Origin: JABHIE01 sp964584805
GTDB taxonomy: Bacteria; Planctomycetota; UBA1135
Length of the DNA stretch: 64,000 nucleotides
Reading direction: 5' to 3'
NCBI GenBank assembly: GCA_964584805.1
Contig: CAZPAY010000003.1
Span: 1 to 64,000, forward strand
Every line of letters starts with the position of its first letter. Positions within the stretch are counted from its first letter, which is position 1. Below, one piece after another: positions 8,365-17,042 of this stretch. Under the pieces are notes generated by a model, which saw only the letters and a program-made list of their open reading frames with translations, ran no database searches and had not been told where the DNA came from. The position numbers and the translations under genes are program-made.

Positions 8365-10359
8365 ATGATGAAGTCCATTCCAAAACTCCTCTTTCTGCTC
8401 ATGGCATTGACCATGACGCAGCTTTCTTGTGTCGCCGCGCCAGAAGACGACACATCCGCAAATCAACCTCAAGATCCAGGTGCAGACCAGGATGATGGCT
8501 CAAATGGTGGAATGGGTGGAGAGGAGGGCAACGAAGGCGATGATGAATCACCCAACGGTGACGAGGACTCGAACGAGGACAATGCCGTAGCCGTAGTCGA
8601 AGGCTCCTTCCGCATTCATGCCGACGACCTCACTACTCCTGCTGGCACAAACATCTTGGGCATCTCCAGCAACTTTGCTTGGCCCAAGGCTCTTGAGATG
8701 TACGGTGAGGCCGGTGGCCGAGGAGGCCTCTATCGCAAGTTCATCAATATGTTCGCTGGAGGTCACAATCTAGGCCGAGACATCCTGGCCGCAAAAGAAG
8801 CTGGCATGCGTAGCATGATTACGATCCACGGCACGCCTTATGATTTGGCAACCAATTTTGAAGGAGAAGAGCTTGCTCCACACTTTCCAATTTACGCTCG
8901 TTCGATGCCATCAGATTTGAATGAGTACTCAAATCGAGTTGTGGATCGCATCCGTTTAATGGAATTGAATTACGGTGTGATTCCAGACTACCTCGAGGTT
9001 TGGGGCGAACCTGATATCCAGCATTACTGGAGCGGAACCCTAGAGGATTACCTTGAGCTTTACGAAGCCCTCTCTACAAAGGTACGCCAGAATTATCCAA
9101 GCATCAAGATTGGTGGGATGGGTGTCGCAACCTGGCGCTCCAAAATGGGTGGGGATCAACCCGCATTGCTTTCCCTTGCTGAGCGCGCAAAAGAGCGTGG
9201 CCTTCCCCTCGCATTCATTTCCTGGCACAACTACACCACTTCAAGTGAGCTTCTTCGAAGCAAATGGTGTGAAACGGCTCGCGCCAAATTAGATGAACTT
9301 GAATTCAACCAAACTGAGTTGATGATGACGGAATGGAACCTACACGATGCAACTCAAGGTGCGACGGTTCGCCACGACCGCTCAAACTCAGCGGCTAGCT
9401 TTGCCGGTTTCATGACCACGGCCATCCAAACGGGTATCGACAATGCAGTCTTCTTCAAATTGCAAGACGACCCTTCTGACGACTTCACAGGTGGAAGCGT
9501 GGGCGCAATCACACACCGAGGCGTGAAGAAACCTGCCTTCCGCGTTATGGAGGAATTCATCCCGATGATGCAAGAATCGCGTGCCCGCACAGAGCGTTAC
9601 GAGGACGAATACAGCCTTCAAGTCCTTTCAACTCGATCTGGCAATCGTTTGCGCATCGTCCTGTCGAATGCCGTCCAAGATGTGGAATGGAGTTTCGCTT
9701 CAGCGTGCCGCGACAAAGGCTATCTCGCCGGTGTCTTGTGGAAAATGTACAAAACTGCCGTGGAAGAAGAAGGCCATGAAGCACCTGGCCAGGCATCCTT
9801 GATGGCCGCGGGAATGACCGAAGAAGAGGCTACCTTCACCCAAGACTTGCAAGCACACTTGCGGCAAGTGGCTGACTGGAACAAATCAAGCCGACCCGTT
9901 GAAATCGAAATCAATGCAAGTGGAAATGTGCAAGTGTCTCGAGTCGTTCGATTCGACAGTGAGCACAACTCACCAGCAGATCATTTGGACGCTTTGAGGC
10001 CACACTTGGAAGATGCAGAACGCCTCGCACGAAGCATCGCCCACATAAAAACCGTAGAAGAAATCAACTTGATGGGCTACTCGGTCACGGTCGAAGAACT
10101 TGATTCTTACGAGGGCAGTTTGGAGGCCTTGTCGAATCGAGTCGGTATGACTCATGAGGAAAAACGCCACATCAGCAGATACCAAAACGAAGCCACTTTC
10201 GAAGCACGGCTAGAAAGCGAGACCTTGTTGAACTCTCTTCCTGAAACAGCGCTTCACATCGAAAGTGCAAGTGAAGCAGGAGTTAGCTTGAGCGGCAACA
10301 GGCTGTTACTCGACATCGAACCCCAAGCGGTTACCGTAATCGATATCCAGCTGAATTAA
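8365..10359 (+). CDS. Lipoprotein-like glycoside hydrolase, clan A (GH39-like)
   Basis: A frame opens at GTG 8311, but the signal sequence begins at the tandem ATGs 8365/8368 (MMKSIPKLLFLLMALTMTQLSC). I take 8365 as the start (664 residues). The Cys after QLS may be lipidated, although Gln at -3 is unusual. A very acidic, Asp/Glu/Gly/Asn-rich linker follows. A TIM-barrel domain then shows EVWGEPD, with likely acid/base E215, and MMTEWN, with likely nucleophile E323. This is the beta-4/beta-7 pattern of clan GH-A, and the segment around it resembles GH39. The last 230 residues, partly helical and charged, match nothing I know. The substrate is unknown; the window also holds a polysaccharide synthesis locus far to the right. 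Confidence 0.75.
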   Translation: MMKSIPKLLFLLMALTMTQLSCVAAPEDDTSANQPQDPGADQDDGSNGGMGGEEGNEGDDESPNGDEDSNEDNAVAVVEGSFRIHADDLTTPAGTNILGISSNFAWPKALEMYGEAGGRGGLYRKFINMFAGGHNLGRDILAAKEAGMRSMITIHGTPYDLATNFEGEELAPHFPIYARSMPSDLNEYSNRVVDRIRLMELNYGVIPDYLEVWGEPDIQHYWSGTLEDYLELYEALSTKVRQNYPSIKIGGMGVATWRSKMGGDQPALLSLAERAKERGLPLAFISWHNYTTSSELLRSKWCETARAKLDELEFNQTELMMTEWNLHDATQGATVRHDRSNSAASFAGFMTTAIQTGIDNAVFFKLQDDPSDDFTGGSVGAITHRGVKKPAFRVMEEFIPMMQESRARTERYEDEYSLQVLSTRSGNRLRIVLSNAVQDVEWSFASACRDKGYLAGVLWKMYKTAVEEEGHEAPGQASLMAAGMTEEEATFTQDLQAHLRQVADWNKSSRPVEIEINASGNVQVSRVVRFDSEHNSPADHLDALRPHLEDAERLARSIAHIKTVEEINLMGYSVTVEELDSYEGSLEALSNRVGMTHEEKRHISRYQNEATFEARLESETLLNSLPETALHIESASEAGVSLSGNRLLLDIEPQAVTVIDIQLN

Positions 10360-10847
10360 GACTCAAAGCAATAAACGCCCCGCTGCCCCGGGGTCTCTTC
10401 CACCGCGACTTCAAGCGCATGGACAGAGACTCCGGGGAAAGCGCGTTCTAGGCGTGTGCGTAGGTGCCGACCGACCCAAGCGGCCAAGTTTTCGGCAGAT
10501 GTGTTATTGATGGGCAGAATCAAAACATCAGCAGATGGTGCGGCGTAATAGCGCTCGCGATAACGCACTTCGACGACATCGTCATCGCGCTTGGTAATTT
10601 GCAACTCTTGGTGCTCGCCCGGGATCAACCAGCGCTCATCAAGCTCACCCACCAACTCACGGACGACCGGCTTAACCTTTTGGAAATCCAAAACCAAACC
10701 ATGCTCGCACAAGTTGCCCCGAACTTTTACATAAACCCGATAGTTATGACCATGTAAACGCTCGGCCGTGCCGTCGGGGAAAATCAAAAAATGGGCGGAT
10801 GAGAACTTGAGGTTCTCTTTATCAACTTCGATGGACCAGCTTTCCAT
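10356..10847 (-). CDS. 6-pyruvoyltetrahydropterin synthase / QueD family protein
   Basis: A 163-residue T-fold enzyme. The three zinc-binding His are visible: H19 (FSSAHF) plus H32 and H34 (LHGHNY). The C-terminal EVAVEETPGQRGVY segment matches the end of the family with its conserved Glu. The catalytic Cys, which sits four residues before the second His in E. coli QueD, is Ala here (TAERLHGH), with Glu next to it. It may therefore not be a standard 6-carboxytetrahydropterin synthase; a folate-bypass PTPS-III-like or other pterin role is possible. It is longer than QueD (about 120). It follows the PyrK-like gene by 7 nt. No other queuosine genes are nearby. Confidence 0.8.
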   Translation of the reverse strand: MESWSIEVDKENLKFSSAHFLIFPDGTAERLHGHNYRVYVKVRGNLCEHGLVLDFQKVKPVVRELVGELDERWLIPGEHQELQITKRDDDVVEVRYRERYYAAPSADVLILPINNTSAENLAAWVGRHLRTRLERAFPGVSVHALEVAVEETPGQRGVYCFES

Positions 10848-10854
10848 TTGCTTA

Positions 10855-11694
10855 TTAAAACTTGATGTCAGAGAGACGGAAGACAGGGCCTTTGATACAG
10901 GTTTTCACCCAAGGCCACTCGCCGTATTGACCCGAATCAGAAGTCGGTGTGGGGCAAGCATTACAAACACCGAAGCCACAACCCATGTAAGTTTCGAGGC
11001 TCAGATACGCCTCAACTTTTTCTGCACGCGCCCAATTGGCAAAGCCATGTAACAGCGACGCGGGGCCGCAGGCGAGGAAGACGGCATCTTTTGAAATACG
11101 CCCCGCGGTGATTTCCGCCTGCACCGCCTGGACGGCATTGCCCGCAAAGCCGAGAGAGCCATCATCGGTAGCGCAAATCAAATGACCCGGTGCTTTCTCG
11201 AATGCAGCTCGCTCGTAAAGGCGGTCAGCGGAACGAGCGCCGTAAATCATGTGTGTCTGCCCACATTCGGTCGCTGTCTTTTCAGCCTGAGCCTCACGCT
11301 GACGCAACCATGTCAAAAATGGCGCCGACCCCACACCGCCAGCGACGGCTACGGCTTCGCGGTCGGCAGAAACATCGGGGAAGCCATTTCCTAAGGGCGC
11401 CGTAATCGAGACCTTTTGCCCCGGTCGCAAAGCCGCCAAAGCCTGCGTACCCTCGCCCAAAGTTTGGATGAGAAAGGACAATTTGCTTGCGCCGTCAAAA
11501 CCGTAAATGCTTATCGGACGCGGAATTACAGGCCCAGCCCCACTTTCGGGCGACAACATTGCAAATCGTCCTGCGCGCAATTCAGCGATCGGAGCCGTCA
11601 ACTGCACCTCGAGCACAAAAGCATCCGCACCGCACACGCGGGAATCAGTAATCAGCGCAGAACCGCAACGAGCATCAGCAGAGAGGGAAACCAT
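10855..11694 (-). CDS. pyrK: Dihydroorotate dehydrogenase electron-transfer subunit-like (PyrK family)
   Basis: A 279-residue flavin/iron-sulfur reductase. The N-terminal part is a ferredoxin-reductase-type FAD domain with an RPISIYG FAD-binding motif. The middle has a Rossmann NAD-binding segment (AVAGGVGSAPF). The C-terminus has the PyrK [2Fe-2S] cysteines, GCGFGVCNAC in CX4CX2C spacing plus a fourth Cys in KTCIKGPVF. PyrK passes electrons from the PyrD flavin to NAD+ in class 1B dihydroorotate dehydrogenase during UMP synthesis. No pyrD is adjacent, so a related reductase role is possible. It heads a two-gene leftward unit with the PTPS-like gene. Confidence 0.85.
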   Translation of the reverse strand: MVSLSADARCGSALITDSRVCGADAFVLEVQLTAPIAELRAGRFAMLSPESGAGPVIPRPISIYGFDGASKLSFLIQTLGEGTQALAALRPGQKVSITAPLGNGFPDVSADREAVAVAGGVGSAPFLTWLRQREAQAEKTATECGQTHMIYGARSADRLYERAAFEKAPGHLICATDDGSLGFAGNAVQAVQAEITAGRISKDAVFLACGPASLLHGFANWARAEKVEAYLSLETYMGCGFGVCNACPTPTSDSGQYGEWPWVKTCIKGPVFRLSDIKF

Positions 11695-11707
11695 GCGCTT
11701 TAGATTG

Positions 11708-11713
11708 TAGAAT
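11708..11713 (+). promoter_or_regulatory. Possible -10 element (TAGAAT) 7 nt before ATG 11721
   Basis: TAGAAT is followed by 7 nt and then the ATG at 11721, with no Shine-Dalgarno. This spacing puts the likely transcription start on the initiation codon. Confidence 0.35.
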
Positions 11714-11720
11714 GGCTTCC

Positions 11721-11948
11721 ATGCAAGACCCTGTAATTGAAAAAATCTTCGTCAACCGCAAGTTGCTGAATGAACATAAAATTGAAGTGCCGTCGCACTC
11801 AGTTTATGCCTATTGCTGGGCAGTTACGGTTGGCGACAAACGGTCGTATTTTGCCACCGAAGCGGAAGCTCAGGCCTTCGTTTCCCCCGCACCTGAAGTG
11901 CAGACCAACGAATCGGTCGTCGAGCAAGAAGCCGAAGCCGGCGCCTAA
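11721..11948 (+). CDS. Small conserved-looking hypothetical protein
   Basis: A 75-residue soluble protein with no signal or membrane segment. An upstream ATG at 11712 is in frame, but a -10-like hexamer 7 nt before 11721 favours the second ATG. The sequence has a compact folded-looking core (YAYCWAVTVGDKRSYFATEAEAQAF) and an acidic Glu/Val tail. I do not recognise a family. It is first in the rightward run and ends 1 nt before the GTG start of the Nudix gene, so the two are probably co-translated. Confidence 0.6.
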   Translation: MQDPVIEKIFVNRKLLNEHKIEVPSHSVYAYCWAVTVGDKRSYFATEAEAQAFVSPAPEVQTNESVVEQEAEAGA

Positions 11949-11949
11949 A

Positions 11950-12414
11950 GTGGCCAAACTCCAGGCAAGCGGCACGCCCGAAGACCCCGTCCTTGCTGGC
12001 GGCGTAGTGCTTTGGCGCGCGAGCCAAGAGGGTGAGCCTGAATTTTTGCTACTACAAAACTCACTCCACCACACTTGGTCTTTTGCCAAAGGTCATGCGG
12101 ATTCTGACGATGCCGATTTGCATGCAACTGCATTACGAGAATTAGCCGAAGAAACGGGTATCGAAATCTCGGTCGATGCACTCGCGACCGATTTCGCCGA
12201 TGTCAGCACTTACCGCGTCAATGATTCCTACTGGAAGCAAGTGGTTTACTTTTTGTACACCGAGTCTTGCGGCTGTGAAATCACGCGATCAGATGAGCAC
12301 GAAGCGCACCAATGGCTACCCGAAAAAGCCGCGCTTGAGTTGCTCCCGCATCAAGACTTAAGGCGCACCTTGATTCGCGCATCGATGCATTTAGCTCATG
12401 CTCACGCCAGCTGA
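11950..12414 (+). CDS. Nudix hydrolase, Ap4A-hydrolase-like
   Basis: A 154-residue enzyme starting at GTG 11950, 1 nt after the previous stop. An upstream in-frame ATG at 11770 would overlap the previous gene almost wholly and adds only low-complexity sequence. The Nudix box reads GHADSDDADLHATALRELAE with EETGI after it. It is one residue longer than canonical, the form seen in asymmetric diadenosine tetraphosphate hydrolases; WSFAKGH just before it also fits that subfamily. Such enzymes split Ap4A to ATP and AMP. Asp stands where the first Glu of the box is usual. It overlaps the HD gene by 17 nt. Confidence 0.85.
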   Translation: MAKLQASGTPEDPVLAGGVVLWRASQEGEPEFLLLQNSLHHTWSFAKGHADSDDADLHATALRELAEETGIEISVDALATDFADVSTYRVNDSYWKQVVYFLYTESCGCEITRSDEHEAHQWLPEKAALELLPHQDLRRTLIRASMHLAHAHAS

Positions 12415-13021
12415 AGCGCGGGCGCTGCTCGACACTCACGCACCCGAAAATGAGTTGTGGCCGCTACATTGCCAACTCGTTGGCCGCATTGCTCGTTTGG
12501 TCGCAGAGGCCGCCCAAAATAATGGTGAAGAGAGCGGTAGTGAACCTGTGAATGCCGACACTCTTGAGGTTTACGGCTTGCTCCACGACATCGGCCGGTG
12601 CAAATCCAACGGCCCCATGCATGGCTGGGCTGGTTTCGTCCTTTTGCGCAGTTTGGGGCATGCCGACGCAGGCCGCGGTTGCTTGACGCATTGGTTCAAG
12701 GGGCGGAATCAAAACGAGATGGCTGTGACAGGCAAATTTGGTGACGACTTCCTGAGCGGTGTTTATGGAAACTTACAACCGCAAGAGTGGCTACTCACTG
12801 ACAGCATCTTGTCATTCGCTGATTCCTGCGTGATGCACAATCAAATCGTCAGCCTCAAAACGCGGCATCAAGATTTGCGCAATCGTTATGGCGCGTCGGC
12901 CTGGATGACTCGCACCGAAGAACTCGCCAATCAACACGCCGACCAAATCAGCGCGAGATTAGGATTTGAGGTTCACGACCTCGTAGCCCCCCTTTACGGC
13001 GAGATTCTCACTCATGACTAG
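12398..13021 (+). CDS. HD-domain phosphohydrolase
   Basis: A 207-residue cytoplasmic protein with an HD-domain pattern: a first His (LHCQLVGRIARLV), the central HD in LLHDIGRCKSNGPMHGW, and later acidic residues such as FADSC. HD enzymes hydrolyse nucleotides or other phosphoesters using divalent metals. The true substrate is unknown. The gene overlaps both the Nudix gene (17 nt) and argS (8 nt), so it is translated as part of this housekeeping unit. Confidence 0.75.
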   Translation: MLTPAEARALLDTHAPENELWPLHCQLVGRIARLVAEAAQNNGEESGSEPVNADTLEVYGLLHDIGRCKSNGPMHGWAGFVLLRSLGHADAGRGCLTHWFKGRNQNEMAVTGKFGDDFLSGVYGNLQPQEWLLTDSILSFADSCVMHNQIVSLKTRHQDLRNRYGASAWMTRTEELANQHADQISARLGFEVHDLVAPLYGEILTHD

Positions 13022-14723
13022 CCCAATGTCTTTTGGCCTTGACCCCTTGGCCGACCGCATCACATCCGCTTTAGCGCCCGCTTTGGGTGTTGAGGCAAGC
13101 GCTTTGCAACTTGAGCGACCACGCGAAGAAAAGCATGGTGAATTTAGCTTGCCTTGCTTTCGTTTCAGCAAAGCCGCTGGCAAAAACCCCGCTCAATTAG
13201 CAGGCGATTTGGCCACCGATTTTGCCGTCGACGGCATCACCGCTGCGGCAGCAGGCCCGTTTTTGAATTTCAAAGTTGAGCCCACGCTTTTAGCAGCGAC
13301 GGTTCTTGAGCATGTGCGCAGTGAGGCCTTTGGCCGCGCGGATTCTGACGAAACGACGGTGGTTGAATTTTCGTCGCCCAACATTGCCAAGCCAATGCAT
13401 GTGGGCCATCTGCGCTCAACGGTTATCGGCGCTGCACTTGCTCGGATTTACGGCCACCTTGGCCATGAGGTCGTACGCATCAATCACTTGGGCGACTGGG
13501 GCTCGCAATTCGGCAAGCTCGTCGCGGGGTGGCAGCGCTGGGGTGATGCGACAAAACTTGAGGCTGACCCGATTGGGCACCTGCTTGAGATTTACGTCCG
13601 TTATCACAACGAAGAAAAAGAGGATGAGTCGCTGCCCGCTGATGCGAAAAAAGCATTCCAAGAATTAGAGTGTGGCGATGACAACGAGACGCGCAAAACT
13701 TGGCGGCAATTCACCGAGTTGAGCCTGCGGGAGTTTCAGCGCACTTATGCTCGCCTCGGCACTGAGTTTGATTTCTTGCGTGGTGAGAGTTGGTACGAAG
13801 ACAAACTGCAAGACACGCTCGACTTCCTTGAGACGGCAAATATTCTTGAGCTCGACGATGGCGCCTGGCTCGTCAATCTTGAGAGCGAAGACATCAAAAC
13901 GCCTTGTTTGGTCAAAACGGCGCACGGAACGACCCTTTACGCCACACGCGATTTGGCTGCGGCTCGTTCGCGATGGGAAGAATTTAAATTTGACCGATGT
14001 CTCTATGTTGTCGGCAGTGAGCAAATCCTGCACTTCCGCCAACTCAAAGCAACACTCAAACGCGCGGGGCAGGCTGAGTGGTCTGAGCGCATTGAGCACA
14101 TCACTTTTGGCCTCATTCGCCTAGCGGAGGGCAAAATGTCCACACGCGCGGGGCTCGTACTCACGCTGGCGGAAGTTCTCGACCGCGCTGCTGAATTGGC
14201 ACGCGAAGTCATTGCTGAGAAAAACCCCGACTTGCCAGATGCAGACATAATTGCTGAGCAGGTCGCCGTGGGCGCAATTGTGTTCCACGACCTCAAGCAT
14301 CAGCGACAAAAAGATGTCGTCTTTGATTGGAATGAAGTGTTGAGCTTTGAGGGTGACACGGGCCCATATCTGCAATACACCCACGCACGCTGTTGCTCGA
14401 TTTTGCGAAAGGCCGAAAAAGCTGCGCCTGCATGGGGCGAGTTTGACCCCGCACTCTTACCTGAGTCGCGCGATTTGATGGTTGCCATCGGGCGATTCCC
14501 GCAGGCCATCCGCGAAGCTGCTGTAAAAAACGAGCCGATGCTGATTGCGCAAGCTTTGCTGAAAATCGGTCAAGCAGGCAATTCGTTTTACCGAAACTGC
14601 CCTGTGCTAAAAGCCGAAACAACTGAGCTGGGTGATGCCCGATTGGCTGTCATGGATAGTCTGCGCTCTGTTTTAGCGATGGGGTTAGGTTTGCTAGGCG
14701 TGCCGACCCCGCATGAGATGTAG
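13014..14723 (+). CDS. argS: Arginyl-tRNA synthetase
   Basis: A 569-residue class I aminoacyl-tRNA synthetase that charges tRNA-Arg. It has the N-terminal additional domain typical of ArgRS, the HIGH-type motif as MHVGH in FSSPNIAKPMHVGHLRST, and the KMSKS-type loop as EGKMSTRAG. The C-terminal DALR-type anticodon-binding helices are present (YLQYTHARCCSILRKA and after). The length is normal. It starts 8 nt inside the HD gene and is followed by apt after 3 nt. Confidence 0.97.
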   Translation: MTSPMSFGLDPLADRITSALAPALGVEASALQLERPREEKHGEFSLPCFRFSKAAGKNPAQLAGDLATDFAVDGITAAAAGPFLNFKVEPTLLAATVLEHVRSEAFGRADSDETTVVEFSSPNIAKPMHVGHLRSTVIGAALARIYGHLGHEVVRINHLGDWGSQFGKLVAGWQRWGDATKLEADPIGHLLEIYVRYHNEEKEDESLPADAKKAFQELECGDDNETRKTWRQFTELSLREFQRTYARLGTEFDFLRGESWYEDKLQDTLDFLETANILELDDGAWLVNLESEDIKTPCLVKTAHGTTLYATRDLAAARSRWEEFKFDRCLYVVGSEQILHFRQLKATLKRAGQAEWSERIEHITFGLIRLAEGKMSTRAGLVLTLAEVLDRAAELAREVIAEKNPDLPDADIIAEQVAVGAIVFHDLKHQRQKDVVFDWNEVLSFEGDTGPYLQYTHARCCSILRKAEKAAPAWGEFDPALLPESRDLMVAIGRFPQAIREAAVKNEPMLIAQALLKIGQAGNSFYRNCPVLKAETTELGDARLAVMDSLRSVLAMGLGLLGVPTPHEM

Positions 14724-14726
14724 ACC

Positions 14727-15263
14727 ATGAGCGATTTCAAAACCCGACTCGATTACAACGACTTCCTGCGTGATGTACCTGACTTCCCTAAGCCAGGGAT
14801 TTTATTTAAAGACATCACTCCGCTGCTGTCGGCGCCAGCCGCATTTGGCGCGAGCATTGCTGATTTGTGTGACTTAGCTGCGCAATATCAGCCCACACAT
14901 ATCGCCGGCATTGAATCGCGTGGATTCTTGTTTGGTGCGCCGATGGCTCAACAAATGGGGATTTCATTCATCCCCGTGCGGAAGCCCGGCAAATTGCCCT
15001 GGGACACCTATTCTTGCGAATACGAGCTGGAATACGGCAAGAACACACTCGAATTGCATACCGATGCTTCGGCTGCGGGCGATCGCGTCTTGCTCATCGA
15101 CGACCTTTTGGCAACGGGCGGCTCGGCGGATGCCGCAATTCAGTTATTGCGGAAAACCGGCGCTGAAATCGTTGCGGCTCTTTTTGTAGTTGAGCTTGAT
15201 TTCCTCAACGGCCGTGAAAAACTCCACGGCACGCTGGTCACGAGCCTGGTGCATGTTTCTTAA
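14727..15263 (+). CDS. apt: Adenine phosphoribosyltransferase
   Basis: A 178-residue purine salvage enzyme that joins adenine and PRPP to give AMP. It shows FPKPGILFKDITPLL at the N-terminus, GIESRGFLFG, and the PRPP-binding motif VLLIDDLLATGGSA. The length matches bacterial Apt. It begins 3 nt after argS. Confidence 0.96.
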   Translation: MSDFKTRLDYNDFLRDVPDFPKPGILFKDITPLLSAPAAFGASIADLCDLAAQYQPTHIAGIESRGFLFGAPMAQQMGISFIPVRKPGKLPWDTYSCEYELEYGKNTLELHTDASAAGDRVLLIDDLLATGGSADAAIQLLRKTGAEIVAALFVVELDFLNGREKLHGTLVTSLVHVS

Positions 15264-15323
15264 ACGCGATTCGTAGCACCATGTTTCTTGACCCACGCCG
15301 CCGCTAGAATCGCATCACCCTTC

Positions 15324-16130
15324 ATGGTTACGGAATCCCTCGCCCCCGACGAAAAGCCCCCCATCACGACCACAGATTTGTGGCGGATGTGGCGTGATGC
15401 CGTCAAAGCAGGCAAAGATGACGAGGCGCGCGACTTCCATTCTGAGTTGGTTGAGCGACATCAACCGCTGGTGCGGTTTTTAGCCGAGCGCATGGCCGTC
15501 AATTTGCCGCGCTCCGTGAGTGTCGACGACCTCATGCAAGAAGGCAACTTTGGGCTCATGGATGCGCTCAGCAAATTCGACGCCGACCGCGGGATTAAAT
15601 TCAAAACTTACTGTTCGACGCGTATTCGGGGTGCCATCCTTGATTCGCTGCGCACGCAAGATTGGGTGCCGCGCTTGGCTCGTAGGCGGGCGAAAGACAT
15701 CCAGATTGTGCGCGATGAATTTCTTGAGACTTCGGGCCGCGAGCCAAGCGATAAAGAAATTGCTGCCGCGCTCGATCTCAAAGAAAAAGATATCGCGCAC
15801 CACGGCAGCTTGAAATCCATGAATAGCTTGTCCGATCGCAAGCCTTCGGGTGGCGACGAGGCCGCGCCGCAAATGGATACGCTCGGCTCTTCCAAAGAGG
15901 CCGACCCCTTTTCGTGCATCGACCACGCCGACTTGATGAAAGTCATCACGAGCTCGCTGAGCGACAAAGAGCGCATGGTTTTGCAGTTGTTTTACATCGA
16001 AGATTTAAATCTCCGCGAAATCGGCGAGCGCCTGCATATCACTGAATCGCGCGTTTGTCAGATTCGCAGCGTTGTTCTAAAACGCCTGCGTGAGCGTTTA
16101 TCTGGTAGCGAAAGCGACCTTACGGGTTAG
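15324..16130 (+). CDS. FliA/WhiG-type RNA polymerase sigma factor
   Basis: A group 3 sigma-70 factor of 268 residues from the ATG at 15324; a TTG at 15288 would add 12 residues. Region 2 is clear (DLMQEGNFGLMDAL, then KFKTYCSTRIRGAILD with the DNA-melting aromatics). Region 3 holds EPSDKEIAAAL. Region 4 has the helix-turn-helix LREIGERLHITESRVCQI. The FliA/WhiG class drives motility, sporulation or envelope genes in different phyla. No flagellar gene or anti-sigma factor is in this window. It sits in a housekeeping run, and its TAG is immediately followed by the birA ATG. Confidence 0.9.
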   Translation: MVTESLAPDEKPPITTTDLWRMWRDAVKAGKDDEARDFHSELVERHQPLVRFLAERMAVNLPRSVSVDDLMQEGNFGLMDALSKFDADRGIKFKTYCSTRIRGAILDSLRTQDWVPRLARRRAKDIQIVRDEFLETSGREPSDKEIAAALDLKEKDIAHHGSLKSMNSLSDRKPSGGDEAAPQMDTLGSSKEADPFSCIDHADLMKVITSSLSDKERMVLQLFYIEDLNLREIGERLHITESRVCQIRSVVLKRLRERLSGSESDLTG

Positions 16131-16994
16131 ATGAGCAACTCGCCGCCCTCGCAAGGAAAACCTGCGCGGCCACCCCGTGAGAATCCCGCGCAATCGCCGT
16201 GCATTGCTTCCGCGCGCTTGCGTCGCATCCTGCCGATGCGGCGGCGCATCGCTCAAGCCATCCGCATCGAAGAATCCTGCCCGAGCACAAGCGACCTTGT
16301 TAAAGAAATGGCCGCCGCCCACGGAGCCGGCGGAGCAGATGGCCTACTCGTCATCGCTGAGCAGCAAACAAACGGCCGAGGCCGACGCACCCGCGATTGG
16401 TGGACGGGCCCCCCTCATGCGAATTTGGCTTTGTCGATTGGCATTGCTGCACCGCTTCCCCAGCCTGTCGAAGCGCTTGGCCTGATGGCAGCATGCGCGT
16501 TGACTGAGGTGATTGAGCGCACGGTCGCCGCACCCGTGGCAATGAAATGGCCGAATGATGTGCTCATCGGGCGGGCTAAAGTCGCGGGTCTGCTTTGTGA
16601 AATGCCCGCTAAAGTGAGCGACTTTGCCGTCATCGGTATGGGTGTCAATGTCCACGCCGCGCCCCCGCCCGAGGGCCTGGCCTATGACGCGACCTGTATT
16701 GAGCGGCATTCTCCGGCGGGGCGCGTCGATCGCACTTTGCTTTTGGCTGGTTTCCTGATGGGGCTTGAGCGGCGGCTGCGAATTTTTCAGCTCGCCGGCC
16801 CTGCGGCGCTTGAGGTCGAAATGCTCCATCGCCTGCGCGCCTGGGCTCCACATGGCGTCCGTGACCCCCGCACGAGCACAAAAGGGCAATTACAGGCATT
16901 TTCATTTCAGGATGGGCTGTGCTTGCGCGCACAAAACACGCAAAAAGATCTACCGCTTGCTTGGCTGAGTTCGCTTGAGCGGCTTGACGCATAA
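16131..16994 (+). CDS. birA: Biotin--[acetyl-CoA-carboxylase] ligase
   Basis: A 287-residue enzyme that attaches biotin to the biotin carrier protein of acetyl-CoA carboxylase via biotinyl-AMP. The biotin/adenylate loop is NGRGRRTRDWW, followed by ANLALSIG, and the lysine motif is MKWPNDVLI, then GIGVNVH-like GMGVNVH. No N-terminal DNA-binding helix-turn-helix is evident; a basic, Pro-rich extension of about 40 residues takes its place, so this is a monofunctional type. It starts directly after the sigma factor stop. Confidence 0.92.
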   Translation: MSNSPPSQGKPARPPRENPAQSPCIASARLRRILPMRRRIAQAIRIEESCPSTSDLVKEMAAAHGAGGADGLLVIAEQQTNGRGRRTRDWWTGPPHANLALSIGIAAPLPQPVEALGLMAACALTEVIERTVAAPVAMKWPNDVLIGRAKVAGLLCEMPAKVSDFAVIGMGVNVHAAPPPEGLAYDATCIERHSPAGRVDRTLLLAGFLMGLERRLRIFQLAGPAALEVEMLHRLRAWAPHGVRDPRTSTKGQLQAFSFQDGLCLRAQNTQKDLPLAWLSSLERLDA

Positions 16995-17029
16995 GACAAA
17001 CACAACGCGCGCGCGACTTGCTGCGCGGG

Positions 17030-17035
17030 TAAAAT
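17030..17035 (+). promoter_or_regulatory. Possible -10 element (TAAAAT) 7 nt before rph
   Basis: TAAAAT at 17030-17035 is followed by 7 nt and the ATG of rph, with no Shine-Dalgarno between. This suggests a leaderless internal promoter for rph-rdgB-lepA. Confidence 0.35.
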
Positions 17036-17042
17036 CCGCGCC

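Noticed and set aside
10356..11694. A queuosine or pyrimidine operon
   Set aside because: Only one gene of each possible pathway is present; no queC, queE, pyrD or other partners nearby.
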